From positions 1-64,000 of the forward strand of contig QCIO01000002.1 of the NCBI GenBank assembly GCA_003216635.1: 64,000 nucleotides of DNA, given 5' to 3'. This document shows, in pieces, positions 1 to 9,555 of the stretch. The notes below the pieces were generated by a model that was not told the origin of the DNA, searched no databases, and saw only the letters and a program-made list of their open reading frames with translations. Numbering within the stretch: position 1 is the first letter of the stretch; the number at the start of each line of letters is the position of its first letter. This DNA is from Prochlorococcus sp. AG-402-L23 (GTDB lineage Bacteria; Cyanobacteriota; Cyanobacteriia; PCC-6307; Cyanobiaceae). Both the position numbers and the translations under genes were made by a program.

Positions 1-1202
1 AAATTGTCAAAAAGTTCCTAAGTGTATGCCTTGATTTACAAAGCACTAATTACCAAACACGTGGCGTATTTCCTACTAGTTTCGTTGAAGAAAATGGACA
101 GCTCATTGGAGACTATGGTCAGAGATCAATAGGGAGGATTACTTCAGCTGATGCAAGTTTATGGTGGCCCATTTTATGTTGGTATTATGTCAATAAAAGC
201 GGTGATCATGCCTTCGGAAAAAGTCAAAGCGTTCAAAGAGGCATTCAACTTCTATTAGATCTAGTTCTACATCCAACATTTGAGGGTAATCCAGTACTTT
301 TTGTTCCGGATTGCGCATTTATGATTGATAGACCTATGGATGTATGGGGAGCACCTCTAGAAGTTGAAGTTTTACTTCATGGATGTTTAAAAAGTTGTAT
401 AAAACTAATGGAATTAAGTAGAGCAGATCACGTTAGTAGACTTTTAGACCAAAGACTTATTCTCACAAATCAATGGGTTAAGGATTTAGGAAGTTTTCTT
501 TTAAAACATTATTGGGTTACCAGCCAAACAATGCAAATTTTAAGAAGAAGGCCAACCGAGCAATATGGAGATGATCAACATTTTAATGAATTTAACGTTC
601 AACCTCAAGTAGTTCCCTCATGGCTACAAGATTGGTTAGAGAATAGAGGTGGTTACTTAATAGGAAATATTAGGACAGGAAGGCCTGACTTTCGATTTTA
701 CAGTTTAGGCAATTCTTTAGCATGTATGTTCGGAGTACTTCCTCCTGAAGAACAAAGAGCTTTATTTAGATTAGTTTTACATAACAGACAGCATTTAATA
801 GCTCAAATGCCCATGAGGATTTGTCATCCTCACATGGATGTCGAAGAATGGCAAAATAAAACTGGATCGGATCCAAAGAATTGGCCTTGGAGTTACCATA
901 ACGGTGGTCATTGGCCAAGTTTACTTTGGTTTTTTGGTGCAGCAGTTCTATTGCATCAAAAAAATTATGGCTCTGATGATGTGATTCTCATGGAAGAAAT
1001 GAAATCTTTGATAGAGGAATCATATTGGTGTCAACTTAATCAATTGCCTAAACAAGAATGGGCAGAATATTTTGATGGTCCTACAGGTACCTGGGTTGGA
1101 CAACAATCAAGAACATATCAAACCTGGACAATTGTTGGTTTTTTATTAATGAATCATTTCCTAAGAAATGAATATAACGATCTAGATATGTTTAAAATTT
1201 AA
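1..1202 (+). CDS. Neutral/alkaline invertase (GH100), 3' part only
   Basis: This enzyme would hydrolyse sucrose to glucose and fructose in the cytoplasm. The reading frame is open from base 3, so the start lies outside the window and about 400 C-terminal residues are visible. They include stretches typical of plant and cyanobacterial neutral invertases: the DASLWWPILCWYY segment near the left edge, FMIDRPMDVWGAPLEVEVLL, QMPMRICHPHMD and the Trp-rich WPWSYHNGGHWPSLLW. An internal ATG at 321 is not the real start, because family-conserved sequence continues upstream of it. It converges on petD with two bases between the stops. Sucrose is a compatible solute in marine picocyanobacteria, so a role in its turnover is likely. 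The family call is firm. Confidence 0.9.
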   Translation, partial: IVKKFLSVCLDLQSTNYQTRGVFPTSFVEENGQLIGDYGQRSIGRITSADASLWWPILCWYYVNKSGDHAFGKSQSVQRGIQLLLDLVLHPTFEGNPVLFVPDCAFMIDRPMDVWGAPLEVEVLLHGCLKSCIKLMELSRADHVSRLLDQRLILTNQWVKDLGSFLLKHYWVTSQTMQILRRRPTEQYGDDQHFNEFNVQPQVVPSWLQDWLENRGGYLIGNIRTGRPDFRFYSLGNSLACMFGVLPPEEQRALFRLVLHNRQHLIAQMPMRICHPHMDVEEWQNKTGSDPKNWPWSYHNGGHWPSLLWFFGAAVLLHQKNYGSDDVILMEEMKSLIEESYWCQLNQLPKQEWAEYFDGPTGTWVGQQSRTYQTWTIVGFLLMNHFLRNEYNDLDMFKI

Positions 1203-1204
1203 GC

Positions 1205-1687
1205 CTAAAATAACCCTAAGGTTAGTGATTTATCAATTGGCAAACATGCCCCTATACCAAGATATATTGTTAGAAAAGTTCCGAATAAGAAAACAGACAT
1301 TGCTATTGGTCTTCTAAATGGATTAGAAAACTTATTAACGTTTTCAATAAAGGGTAAAATCATTAGTCCCAGTGGAATTAATGTTTGAAGTGCAATACCC
1401 AAAAGTTTATTAGGAACAACCCTAAGTATTTGAAAAACTGGATAGAGGTACCATTCGGGGAGAATTTCTAAAGGGGTGGCGAATGGATTTGCCTTGTCTC
1501 CTAGCATTGCAGGGTCAAGAACTGCTAATCCAACTACGCAAGCAATAGTTCCCAAGATAACTACCGGGAAGATATATAGTAAATCATTTGGCCAGGCTGG
1601 TTCTCCATAATAGTTATGGCCCATACCTTTAGCTAACTTTGCTCTCAATTTTGGATCAGATAGATCTGGTTTTTTTAACGTAGACAT
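1205..1687 (-). CDS. petD: Cytochrome b6f complex subunit IV
   Basis: Subunit IV, with cytochrome b6, forms the quinol-oxidising core of the thylakoid cytochrome b6f complex between the photosystems. The 160 residues match the usual length. The N-terminus ([20 protein letters not shown]) and the [13 protein letters not shown] segment are typical. The [13 protein letters not shown] segment contains the PEWY quinol-oxidation motif. Three membrane helices follow the usual pattern. It lies 33 bases downstream of petB on the same strand, the standard petBD operon. No terminator is visible between it and the convergent invertase. Confidence 0.98.
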
Positions 1688-1720
1688 ATGGAGAACTAAT
1701 AATGGTTTAAGTATAAGAGT

Positions 1721-2377
1721 TTATAAGGGACCTGAAATACCCTGTTTACGAATCATTAAAAAGTGCATCAACATGAAAACTGCTAATGACCATGGCAATA
1801 CAAAAGTATGAAGACTGTAAAATCTGGTTAAAGTGGATTGTCCAACACTTTCTCCACCTCTGAGTAGTTCAACCATAAAATCACCAATTACTGGTATTGC
1901 AGCAGGAACACCAGAAACGATCTTAACTGCCCAATAACCTACCTGATCCCAAGGTAGGGAGTATCCTGTAACTCCAAAAGCTACAGTTATGACTGCCATT
2001 ACAACACCTGTAACCCAAGTTAATTCTCTTGGCCTTTTAAAACCTCCGGTAAGATAAACCCTAAAGACGTGAAGAATTAACATCAAAACCATCATTGATG
2101 CACTCCATCTATGCACAGATCTTATTAACCATCCAAAACTTACATCAGTCATTAAATAACTGACTGAACTATAAGCTTGTGTAACTGTTGGCTTATAGTA
2201 AAAAGTCATTGCAAAACCTGTTGCAAATTGAATTAAGAAGCATACTAAAGTTATGCCTCCTAAACAATAAAAAATATTTACATGAGGGGGTACGTACTTG
2301 GAAGTTACGTCGTCAGTTATGTCTTGGATTTCAAGCCTTTCTTGAAACCAGTCATAAACAGATGAAGAATTCGCCAT
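1721..2377 (-). CDS. petB: Cytochrome b6
   Basis: Cytochrome b6 is the haem-carrying subunit of the thylakoid cytochrome b6f complex. From the ATG at 2377 the protein is 218 residues, the standard length, beginning [20 protein letters not shown]. Haem-ligand histidines are seen in [20 protein letters not shown] and in [10 protein letters not shown] and [12 protein letters not shown]. An Arg/Gly-rich [12 protein letters not shown] loop and the [13 protein letters not shown] quinone-site segment are also present. The frame extends 21 codons upstream of this ATG, but that extension is not family-like. Transcribed with petD; the ctpA start lies 71 bases away in the divergent direction, so the two share a promoter region. 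Confidence 0.98.
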   Translation of the reverse strand: MANSSSVYDWFQERLEIQDITDDVTSKYVPPHVNIFYCLGGITLVCFLIQFATGFAMTFYYKPTVTQAYSSVSYLMTDVSFGWLIRSVHRWSASMMVLMLILHVFRVYLTGGFKRPRELTWVTGVVMAVITVAFGVTGYSLPWDQVGYWAVKIVSGVPAAIPVIGDFMVELLRGGESVGQSTLTRFYSLHTFVLPWSLAVFMLMHFLMIRKQGISGPL

Positions 2378-2448
2378 CCAAAAAAAAATTAGCTTTGATA
2401 TAAAGAGCTTACTTAAAATTCTTATACTTGGTGTTAACACTTAACCCA

Positions 2449-3735
2449 ATGAATTCATCTTTTAACAAACTTTTAACATTCAAAACTGTGATCACTGCAT
2501 CAATGATCATCGTTTTTTCTATCAATCTTATGTTGATTGAAAGAGTGGATGCTCTCAGTGATAGCAAGCAATTAGTACTTGACGCTTGGACTTTGGTAAA
2601 CGAAGGTTTTTATGATCCAGAAAAGTTTGATGAAATCCAATGGAAAAGAATTAGACAAAAAACATTACAGAAACAAATTGAAACAAGTGAAGAGGCTTAT
2701 TCCGCAATTGAAGAGATGTTAAGACCTCTAGATGATCCATACACAAGAGTTTTACGGCCAAAAGATTATGAACTTTTGAAATCAAGTAATTTTGGGAGTG
2801 AAATTAATGGTGTTGGGCTTCAATTAGGTGAAGATGATGACAATAAAATTAAAGTTATCTCTACGCTTGGGGGTTCTCCAGCTGAAGAAGCTGGAATAGT
2901 AAGCGGGGACTTTATAGAGACAGTGGACGGGATCTCATCAGAAAAATTAGGGCTTGCAAGTACTGCCTCTAAGTTAAGAGGTGAATCAGGGACAAAAGTT
3001 TTAGTTGAAGTATCTTCGGAATCAGGAGAAATTAGGGAAGTCGATCTAGAGAGGAGATCAGTAGATCTCAGACCAGTTAGAACGAAAAGGTTAAGAGACG
3101 ATTCTCACACAATAGGATATTTGAGGATAACTCAATTCAGCGAAAGCGTACCCAAAAAAGTTGAAGAGGCACTTCAAGAGTTAAAAGAGAAAGAGGTTGA
3201 AGGGTTAATCTTAGATCTTAGAAATAATTCAGGTGGACTAGTAAGCTCAGGCATTGCAGTAGCAGACTCATTATTAAGTCATAAACCTGTTGTAGAGACA
3301 AAAAATAGAAATGGAATCAAAGATGCAATAATTTCTCAAAAGGAGACATCTTTTGATGGCCCAATGGTGACTCTGGTTAATAAAGGTACTGCGAGTGCTA
3401 GTGAAATTCTTGCTGGTTCTTTACAAGATAATGAAAGATCAATTCTTATGGGAGAAAAAACATATGGGAAAGGTTTAATCCAATCCCTAAAAAGTTTGGG
3501 AGAGGATAGTGGTATTGCCATAACAGTTGCAAGTTATTTAACTCCCAAAGGTAATAATATTCAAGGTCAAGGGATGTCTCCTGATAAATTACTTGATCTT
3601 CCTGATGCAAGTGAATATGGAAGTACTGATGATAAATGGGTAAAGAATGCAGAATTATTTCTAGAGTCTCTCCTAGAAAAAGAAAAACTTTCATTTCAAA
3701 CTAGTGAATTAAGCAATGAAGGAATAAAGCCTTGA
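2449..3735 (+). CDS. ctpA: Carboxyl-terminal processing protease (S41)
   Basis: A periplasmic or lumenal serine protease of family S41. In cyanobacteria CtpA removes the C-terminal extension of precursor D1 so that the manganese cluster can assemble. The ATG at 2449 gives about 428 residues starting MNSSFNKLLTF, with a hydrophobic signal segment (TASMIIVFSINLMLI). A PDZ domain follows (EINGVGLQL to VDGISSEKLG). The protease core includes LILDLRNNSGG, the Ser-containing GTASASEILAGSL and the Lys-containing GEKTYGKGLIQS, which form the Ser/Lys dyad. TTG at 2428 and GTG at 2431 are upstream alternatives but would place residues before the signal peptide. Divergent from petB. Confidence 0.92.
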   Translation: MNSSFNKLLTFKTVITASMIIVFSINLMLIERVDALSDSKQLVLDAWTLVNEGFYDPEKFDEIQWKRIRQKTLQKQIETSEEAYSAIEEMLRPLDDPYTRVLRPKDYELLKSSNFGSEINGVGLQLGEDDDNKIKVISTLGGSPAEEAGIVSGDFIETVDGISSEKLGLASTASKLRGESGTKVLVEVSSESGEIREVDLERRSVDLRPVRTKRLRDDSHTIGYLRITQFSESVPKKVEEALQELKEKEVEGLILDLRNNSGGLVSSGIAVADSLLSHKPVVETKNRNGIKDAIISQKETSFDGPMVTLVNKGTASASEILAGSLQDNERSILMGEKTYGKGLIQSLKSLGEDSGIAITVASYLTPKGNNIQGQGMSPDKLLDLPDASEYGSTDDKWVKNAELFLESLLEKEKLSFQTSELSNEGIKP

Positions 3736-3772
3736 AATGGCAAAAGATTGAAAATAAAAAATCTTAAAAACT

Positions 3773-5035
3773 ATGAGTATTAAAAGAGTTTTTCATGATC
3801 CAATTCATAAAGAAATAATATTTGATTCAGGGAAGCCAGAAGAATTAATGGTTCTGGAATTAATTGATACAGTCGCTTTTCAAAGATTAAGAAGAATAAA
3901 ACAACTAGGGCCGGCATTCTTACTTTTTCACGGAGCAGAATCGAGTAGATTTACCCATTCAATTGGCGTTTTTTGTATCGCAAGAAAGATCTATAAAAGG
4001 TTAATTGAAAGTAAACCTTCATTTTGTGAAAATAAATTTGTTCTTTATGGAGCAGCTCTATTACATGATTTAGGTCATGGACCTTTAAGTCATACCAGTG
4101 AAACAATATTCGAGCATAACCACGAACAATGGTCTCAAAATTTAGTTAAAAATTATTCTCCAATAAATTCAATACTCAAAAAATATGACAAAGAATTACC
4201 GAAACAAATTGGGAAATTGTTTCAGTCAAAGCAACTATTTTCACAACCTATAAAAACATTAATTAGCAGTGAGATAGATTGCGATCGTCTCGATTATCTT
4301 TTACGCGATAGTTACAACACTGGTACTAACTATGGCTTAGTCGATTTAGAAAGAATTATTTCAGCTCTTACTTTTTCACCTGATGGAAATATCGGAATCA
4401 AACCAAAAGGAGTTATCGCTATTGAGCATTTCCTAGTACTAAGAAACTTGATGTATAGAACAATCTACAATCACAGAATAAACGAAGTATCAACATGGAT
4501 TCTGGAAAAAATAATTTATACAATAAAAAATAATTTTGAAAAGAAAATTTGGTTAGATAATTCTCTAAATAAATGGATATTTTTCCCTGAAAAACTTGAT
4601 TTCGATGATTTCATAAGAAATGATGATGTAACCTTTTACTATCATTTGATGAGATGGAAAGATGAATCTTTTGAGCCACTTTCTACACTTTGCAAAATGT
4701 TTATTCACAGAGATTTGTTAAAGGCATCGGACATAAGTTTTTTAAGTAAAATAAATCGACTAAAAATCTTTGCGTTTGCGAGAAAATTATGTAAAAAAAA
4801 TGGTTATGATTCAGAAATTTTTTGTGGGATTAAGGAAAAGTCTTTTAAAGGTTTGGAATCTAATAATGCACTTAAAATATGGGACGGCACTTATCAAAGC
4901 TCATTAGAAACTAGTTCTGCATTAATAAAAACTTTAATGAGATCCGAGGAAAGCTGTTTTATTATTTATCCAGGTATGATCAAAAATGAAATTAAAAATG
5001 AAATTTCATTAATAAAAAATAATTCCGAGATTTAA
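3773..5035 (+). CDS. HD-domain phosphohydrolase (dGTPase/SAMHD1-like)
   Basis: A 420-residue metal-dependent phosphohydrolase of the HD superfamily. The HD metal ligands are visible in order: H in SSRFTHSIGV, HD in GAALLHDLGHGPLSHTSE, and D in SSEIDCDRLDYLLRDS. The last segment with GTNYGLVD is typical of the bacterial branch related to dNTP triphosphohydrolases and SAMHD1. The substrate is unknown. The stop lies 4 bases before the minC start, so co-transcription with the min genes is likely. A functional tie to division is not implied by anything in the protein. Confidence 0.85.
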   Translation: MSIKRVFHDPIHKEIIFDSGKPEELMVLELIDTVAFQRLRRIKQLGPAFLLFHGAESSRFTHSIGVFCIARKIYKRLIESKPSFCENKFVLYGAALLHDLGHGPLSHTSETIFEHNHEQWSQNLVKNYSPINSILKKYDKELPKQIGKLFQSKQLFSQPIKTLISSEIDCDRLDYLLRDSYNTGTNYGLVDLERIISALTFSPDGNIGIKPKGVIAIEHFLVLRNLMYRTIYNHRINEVSTWILEKIIYTIKNNFEKKIWLDNSLNKWIFFPEKLDFDDFIRNDDVTFYYHLMRWKDESFEPLSTLCKMFIHRDLLKASDISFLSKINRLKIFAFARKLCKKNGYDSEIFCGIKEKSFKGLESNNALKIWDGTYQSSLETSSALIKTLMRSEESCFIIYPGMIKNEIKNEISLIKNNSEI

Positions 5036-5039
5036 TTCC

Positions 5040-5702
5040 ATGGAAATCGTTTTAAGTAGTACTAAAAGAAAATATTTAGAAATTTATTCTTTGTTTGATT
5101 TAGATAATATCCATGAAACTTTCAAAAAATTTTCTTCCATAAAGGGACCTCTAGAAGCAAAAATTTTCGCAATCAATGAGTCAATAAGTTCTCATCAATT
5201 ATCAAAATTAAAAAATCATTTTGACAAAATTAATATTTGTTCCCTATTCATTTACTCAAATAATAGAGAAACAATATTAAGTGGAAAGTCTTTAAAAATA
5301 GATTCAACTTTTTTTAAAGAGCAAGAAATTAAAGATAAGCTACTTTTATTTAAATCAAAAAAGAAAGACGATATTCTTCACAGAGGGACAGTACGATCGG
5401 GTGAAAGAATATCTTCAAATGGAAACCTATGCATTATTGGAGACGTTAATCCAGGAGCAATAGTTTCCGCCAAAAAAAACATTTACGTTTGGGGCAAATT
5501 ACTAGGGGTTGCATTCGCGGGGAAAAGTGGAAATAAAAATGCCTCAATTGCATCACTTTATTTAAACCCTTTACAATTACGAATTGCAGATGTAATAGCT
5601 ATTGGACCCAAGGATAAGCCCAAAAATTGTTATCCAGAAATTGCTGTAATAGATAAACAAACTATAATTATCAAACCACACCTAATCGAAACTAAAAATT
5701 AA
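5040..5702 (+). CDS. minC: Septum site-determining protein MinC
   Basis: MinC blocks FtsZ polymerisation away from midcell when recruited to the membrane by MinD. The C-terminal beta-helix domain is clear: RGTVRSGERISSNGNLCIIG, DVNPGAIVSAKKNIYVWG and LLGVAFAGKSGN match the MinC-C repeats that bind MinD. The first 110 residues are divergent and are assigned as the FtsZ-inhibiting domain only by position. The 220-residue length is within the usual range. It is the first gene of minC-minD-minE, with a 111-base gap before minD that may hold a secondary promoter. Confidence 0.92.
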   Translation: MEIVLSSTKRKYLEIYSLFDLDNIHETFKKFSSIKGPLEAKIFAINESISSHQLSKLKNHFDKINICSLFIYSNNRETILSGKSLKIDSTFFKEQEIKDKLLLFKSKKKDDILHRGTVRSGERISSNGNLCIIGDVNPGAIVSAKKNIYVWGKLLGVAFAGKSGNKNASIASLYLNPLQLRIADVIAIGPKDKPKNCYPEIAVIDKQTIIIKPHLIETKN

Positions 5703-5813
5703 TCAATGATTTGCAATAAATTAATTCAAAATAGATAAATTTAAGAATTACTTAATCTTTAAAATATTTATCTTTGGGCAAGTAGCTTTATTATTTGGAA
5801 AATTCTAAAAAAC

Positions 5814-6629
5814 GTGGGGAAAAATACTCGCACAATATTAATTTGTTCAGGTAAAGGAGGTGTTGGCAAAACCACTTTAACTGCAAACCTTGGCATAGCA
5901 CTTGCTAATAGCGGTGCAACAACTGCTGTATTAGATGCAGATTTTGGCTTAAGAAATTTAGATCTTCTTCTTGGATTAGAAAATCGCATTATTTATACTG
6001 CTCAAGATGTTCTTGACAAGAATTGTCGTCTTGATCAAGCTTTGGTTAGACATAAAAAGGAACCAAATCTTGCTCTTCTACCAGCTGGGGATCCAAGGAT
6101 GTTGGATTGGATGAAGCCCGAAGATATGAAAAAGATTAGTGAACTGCTTAGTGAGAAATTTGATTTTGTCTTAGTAGATTGTCCCGCTGGTGTAGAAGAT
6201 GGCTTTAAAAATGCTCTTGCAGCTTGTAAAGAAGCTATTGTTGTTACTAACCCGGAATTATCTGCAGTACGCGACGCCGATAGAGTAATAGGGATTCTTA
6301 ATACTTCAGATATAGAGCCAATACAGCTTGTAATAAACAGAGTTCGTCCCAACATGATGGCAAGTCAAGAGATGCTATCTATCGATGATGTCCAAGGGAT
6401 ACTTTCTTTGCCTTTATTAGGTATTGTTTTAGAAGATGAACAAGTAATTATAAGCACAAATAGAGGAGAGCCATTGACACTTACAGATGGTAAATCTCCT
6501 GCAAAAAAATGTTATTTGAATGTTTCTCAAAGACTTACAGGAAAGGACGTACCAATTATTGACCCAAAAAATGAAGGTAAAAGTCTTAAAGATAAATTCT
6601 TGAGATTAATGCAAACAAAGGTTTTTTAA
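5814..6629 (+). CDS. minD: Septum site-determining ATPase MinD
   Basis: MinD is a membrane-cycling P-loop ATPase that carries MinC and is released by MinE. The deviant Walker A motif ([10 protein letters not shown]) is at residues 13-21. [18 protein letters not shown] and [14 protein letters not shown] carry switch I and Walker B. The C-terminus ([13 protein letters not shown]) is a basic amphipathic helix of the membrane-targeting kind. The start is GTG at 5814, the only start placing the P-loop at the usual distance from the N-terminus. MinE begins one base after the stop. Confidence 0.96.
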   Translation: MGKNTRTILICSGKGGVGKTTLTANLGIALANSGATTAVLDADFGLRNLDLLLGLENRIIYTAQDVLDKNCRLDQALVRHKKEPNLALLPAGDPRMLDWMKPEDMKKISELLSEKFDFVLVDCPAGVEDGFKNALAACKEAIVVTNPELSAVRDADRVIGILNTSDIEPIQLVINRVRPNMMASQEMLSIDDVQGILSLPLLGIVLEDEQVIISTNRGEPLTLTDGKSPAKKCYLNVSQRLTGKDVPIIDPKNEGKSLKDKFLRLMQTKVF

Positions 6630-6630
6630 A

Positions 6631-6966
6631 ATGATGACACTCAGAGATCTTATAAACAAGTTGCTTGGCAGAGAAACGGCTAGTGCCAACACAGCAAGAG
6701 AAAGATTACAGCTTGTACTCGCTCACGATAGAGTTGATATGAGTTCCTTAACAACTGATCTTTTGGATAAAATGAGGAAAGAAATTCTTGATGTTGTTGC
6801 TAAATATGTTGAGATTGATTTTGAAGAGGTGGCAGTAAGTTTAGAGACGGAGGACAGAATGACCGCATTAGTAGCAAATTTACCAATCAAAAGAACTATT
6901 ACAGGAGAAATAAAGTTTAAGAACAATGATAAAAATGATAAAAGCAAAAAAGATATCAAAAAGTAA
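6631..6966 (+). CDS. minE: Cell division topological factor MinE
   Basis: MinE stimulates MinD ATPase activity and so drives Min oscillation. The 111-residue protein begins [14 protein letters not shown]. The segment [18 protein letters not shown] is the anti-MinCD helix that contacts MinD. The later [14 protein letters not shown] belongs to the dimerising topological domain. The C-terminus is a Lys-rich tail ([12 protein letters not shown]) beyond the conserved region. ATG at 6631 or 6634 could be used; both sit directly after minD, so translation is probably coupled. Confidence 0.95.
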   Translation: MMTLRDLINKLLGRETASANTARERLQLVLAHDRVDMSSLTTDLLDKMRKEILDVVAKYVEIDFEEVAVSLETEDRMTALVANLPIKRTITGEIKFKNNDKNDKSKKDIKK

Positions 6967-7030
6967 TAAATTTTAAAAACCACCAAAAATTACTAAGATT
7001 GATCCACCTTAACTGTAAGATAGTGATTAT

Positions 7031-7102
7031 GCCGGCTTAGCTCAGCGGTAGAGCAGCGCTTTTGTAAAGCGAAGGTCATCAGTTCAAATCTGTTAGCCGG
7101 CA
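7031..7102 (+). tRNA. trnT: tRNA-Thr (anticodon UGU)
   Basis: The cloverleaf folds with a 7-bp acceptor stem (GCCGGCT with AGCCGGC), a D arm, an anticodon loop TTTGTAA giving UGU, a T arm with GTTCAAATC, and discriminator A. The 3' CCA is not encoded. The 27-43 pair of the anticodon stem is a mismatch (G-A); the other four pairs are sound. Confidence 0.95.
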
Positions 7103-7113
7103 TTTTAATGTAT

Positions 7114-7281
7114 TTAATTCTGTTCAATATTCTTTGCTGAAAATAAAAAGATCAAACTTATCAGAGCAATGATAGGAAGCAATCTTATTTCGGCAACATA
7201 CTCTAAAAAAGATGCAAGGGGTTCAAATATCCAATAAGTTAATAATTGAATTAATAAAACAAAAAAGAATAATAAAAACAT
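7114..7281 (-). CDS. Small two-helix membrane protein, unknown function
   Basis: A 55-residue frame beginning MFLLFFFVLLIQLLTYWIFE. It holds two hydrophobic segments (about residues 2-18 and 31-47) separated by a short acidic loop (EYVAEI) and ends SAKNIEQN. Its ATG overlaps the stop of tsaC (TAATG), the arrangement expected for translational coupling, which supports it as real. It fills the space between tsaC and tRNA-Thr. No family is recognised. Confidence 0.6.
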   Translation of the reverse strand: MFLLFFFVLLIQLLTYWIFEPLASFLEYVAEIRLLPIIALISLIFLFSAKNIEQN

Positions 7282-7862
7282 TAGTACAATTCCCTAACTA
7301 ATACTTCGCCTTCTCTAATCAGTCTCCAATCTCCACTTTTATTCCAAAATATGATAGTACTAGCTTTTCCACTACTTTTTCCCCAGGGGATAGGGCCCAA
7401 AATTTTTACAGAAGGGAAGTCTAGAGCAATACCTTCAACTGTAGTTGATCCTTTAAAACCTGAAATATTTGCACTTGAAGTTAACAATGGTCCTGTTTCT
7501 CTTAAAAGGGATTGTGCCATGTATGAATTTGGGATTCTCAACCCAATAGTAAGATCTTTGCTAGTGAGGTTTATAGTTTGCTTTTCTGAAGCAGGAATAA
7601 CGATTGTCAGAGCACCAGGCCAATATTTTGAAGCTATATTTTCGTAATCTTCTTTAGCGGATTCGTGAACATAATCAATTAAATGTTTTTGTTCTGATCC
7701 CATAAGTATTAAGGGTTTATTTCTATCTCTTTTTTTAAACTTATAAATAATATTTGATAATTTTGGTAAGCATCCAATTGCGGGCAAGGTGTCTGTTGGG
7801 AAAATTATAGGCAAACCTCTTTCAAGAGTCTTCAAGGCATTTTTGCAGTTTACTAAATTCAT
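7281..7862 (-). CDS. tsaC: Threonylcarbamoyl-AMP synthase (Sua5/YciO/YrdC)
   Basis: Makes threonylcarbamoyl-AMP from threonine, bicarbonate and ATP for the t6A modification of tRNAs reading ANN codons. The YrdC fold is recognised from IIFPTDTLPAIGCL, the FKKRDRNKPLILM nucleotide-binding strand, WPGALTIVIPAS, LTIGLRIPN and GPLLTSSANISG. At 193 residues it is the short form without the Sua5 C-terminal domain. It lies between prmC and the 55-residue membrane protein on the same strand. A YciO-type paralogue cannot be fully excluded. Confidence 0.88.
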   Translation of the reverse strand: MNLVNCKNALKTLERGLPIIFPTDTLPAIGCLPKLSNIIYKFKKRDRNKPLILMGSEQKHLIDYVHESAKEDYENIASKYWPGALTIVIPASEKQTINLTSKDLTIGLRIPNSYMAQSLLRETGPLLTSSANISGFKGSTTVEGIALDFPSVKILGPIPWGKSSGKASTIIFWNKSGDWRLIREGEVLVRELY

Positions 7863-7885
7863 TTAGATTATGAGCCGATAATAAT

Positions 7886-8755
7886 TTATTTATATCTTCC
7901 AATGGTAAACCTACCAATACCTGAAAGATCTTTCACAATTTCTACTGATGTAAATTTATTTTTAATAAGTAGATGTTTTACTTTTTCACTTTGATCAAAA
8001 TGATTCTCTAAAATTAGCCAACCCTCTTCTTTTAAGAATAATGGTGCTTTTTGTATTATTTCCCTAATATGTTTTAAGCCATCTTCGCCGCCTAATAAAG
8101 CAACTTTAGGTTCAAAATTTTTAACTTCTTTGGGTAATTTTTCATAAGTATCTCTGGGAATATATGGCGGGTTTGAAATAGCGAGATCTAATTTACCTTT
8201 AAAACTTTCAAGAGGTGACCACCAATTTCCACAATAAAATTTCAAATTTGATTGTTTAGAGGAATTAATAAAATTTTTAGTCGCTATTTCTAATGCATCT
8301 TGATCTATATCAGTAGCTACTCCGTCACTCGATGGATAAGCCAATGCCAAAGCAATACTAATAGCGCCTGATCCAGTTCCTAATTCAGCAAAAAATAATT
8401 TTTCTGAATTCTTTCGAAATATATTGAAGACAATATCAACTATTAGCTCTGTTTCTGATCTGGGAATGAGTACTTTGTTTGTAACTTTTAATTTTAAGTC
8501 CCTCCAAAAAGTTATCCCACAAAGGTATTGGATAGGAGTCGAATTTAATAAATGATCTTTCCAAATAGATTCTAAGAGATCTAAGTTTTTTCTTAAATAT
8601 AAATTATCTCCAGAATTAATCCTAGATAAGTTGAGATCACTATTTGATATGCCGCCTACAGAATCAAGTAAAAGAGCAAGAGATTGATGATCTCCCCCTT
8701 TAGAAAGTTGTATTTTTTTCCAAAATAAAAATTCTTTTACAGAAATGCTAGGCAT
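7886..8755 (-). CDS. prmC: Peptide chain release factor glutamine methyltransferase
   Basis: PrmC methylates the Gln of the GGQ motif in release factors using S-adenosylmethionine. The N-terminal helical domain is followed by the Rossmann methyltransferase. The SAM-binding loop is FAELGTGSGAISIALA and the catalytic motif is LAISNPPYIPRDTYEKLPKE, with the NPPY signature. The 289-residue length is typical. It sits 10 bases downstream of psbM on the same strand, so the two may be co-transcribed. Identification is firm. Confidence 0.95.
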   Translation of the reverse strand: MPSISVKEFLFWKKIQLSKGGDHQSLALLLDSVGGISNSDLNLSRINSGDNLYLRKNLDLLESIWKDHLLNSTPIQYLCGITFWRDLKLKVTNKVLIPRSETELIVDIVFNIFRKNSEKLFFAELGTGSGAISIALALAYPSSDGVATDIDQDALEIATKNFINSSKQSNLKFYCGNWWSPLESFKGKLDLAISNPPYIPRDTYEKLPKEVKNFEPKVALLGGEDGLKHIREIIQKAPLFLKEEGWLILENHFDQSEKVKHLLIKNKFTSVEIVKDLSGIGRFTIGRYK

Positions 8756-8765
8756 TTATGAAAGT

Positions 8766-8918
8766 TTAGCGTTTTGGGCCAAGCTTACCTTTACCAGATT
8801 CTGAGTAGAAGCTTGATTTTTCGCCATCTTGAGTGGAAATAAATAAACCTATAAGGAATATTGTTGGTACCCCAACGAATAGAAGACTAGCTACGAATCC
8901 AAAATTAGTTGTTTCCAT
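8766..8918 (-). CDS. psbM: Photosystem II protein M
   Basis: PsbM is a one-helix subunit at the photosystem II dimer interface. The 50-residue frame starts METTNFGFVASLLFVGVPTI, has a single membrane helix (about residues 7-27) and carries a longer polar tail (STQDGEKSSFYSESGKGK) than plant PsbM, as in other marine picocyanobacteria. Start ATG at 8918, stop TAA at 8766-8768. It lies just upstream of prmC. Confidence 0.93.
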   Translation of the reverse strand: METTNFGFVASLLFVGVPTIFLIGLFISTQDGEKSSFYSESGKGKLGPKR

Positions 8919-9021
8919 TAAAATTTACTATTCTAATAAGTATTAAGACTATAAACATTTAACTTGAACTAAAGTGGAAAAATCAATAAATATTATTAAC
9001 TGATTAACAGTCTTAAACAAT

Positions 9022-9384
9022 TTAGCGAGGTAATTTTTTATTTTCACTATTTTTTTTAAGTTCTTCTAAGTTTGATGGAGGAGATTGTGGTTTTGTTAAA
9101 ATTACTGCAGAGGATTTTATTAATGTTTGGCATGCAAGTCGCCAATTTTCTGGTCTATTTTTAAGTTTTTCTTCTTCAACAGAAGTTAGTGGACTTAAGG
9201 AATTTTTGCTTCCTCCTTCAACAGAAATAAAACATGTACTACACTGTCCTGCCCCTCCACAATTTCCTAAAATACCTTTTAATCCATAAAGTTGTAAATT
9301 CTCTTTCATTACTAGTTCCCTTAAATTTTCACCAGGATTACATTGAACCTCTAAATCCTCACGGATGAATCTAATAGTTGCCAT
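9022..9384 (-). CDS. [2Fe-2S] ferredoxin
   Basis: A soluble 120-residue plant/adrenodoxin-fold ferredoxin. The cluster cysteines are visible in GNCGGAGQCSTCFISVEGG (C-x5-C-x2-C) and RLACQTLI. The N-terminus (ATIRFIREDLEVQCNPGENL) is the usual first beta hairpin. It differs from the abundant PetF by the cysteine spacing and by an extended Lys-rich C-terminus, so it is probably a specialised paralogue. It is divergent from psbB across 223 bases. Its redox partner is unknown. Confidence 0.88.
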   Translation of the reverse strand: MATIRFIREDLEVQCNPGENLRELVMKENLQLYGLKGILGNCGGAGQCSTCFISVEGGSKNSLSPLTSVEEEKLKNRPENWRLACQTLIKSSAVILTKPQSPPSNLEELKKNSENKKLPR

Positions 9385-9555
9385 TTTTTTTAGTTATTTT
9401 TCTTATTTTGGCGTTTTACTTTGAGAATTGTGACCAAAATATTAACATTTTTTAGTCGAAAATTCCTTGAAAACTAAGTAATGCAAATTGATTTACCCAA
9501 TTTTTGCAAGAAAATAAATTTATTTACAAAAATCCCTGAAAGACTAAAAAACCCT

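Noticed and set aside
2188-2403. Plus-strand frame antisense to petB
   Set aside because: Opposite strand of a certain gene, with no family resemblance.
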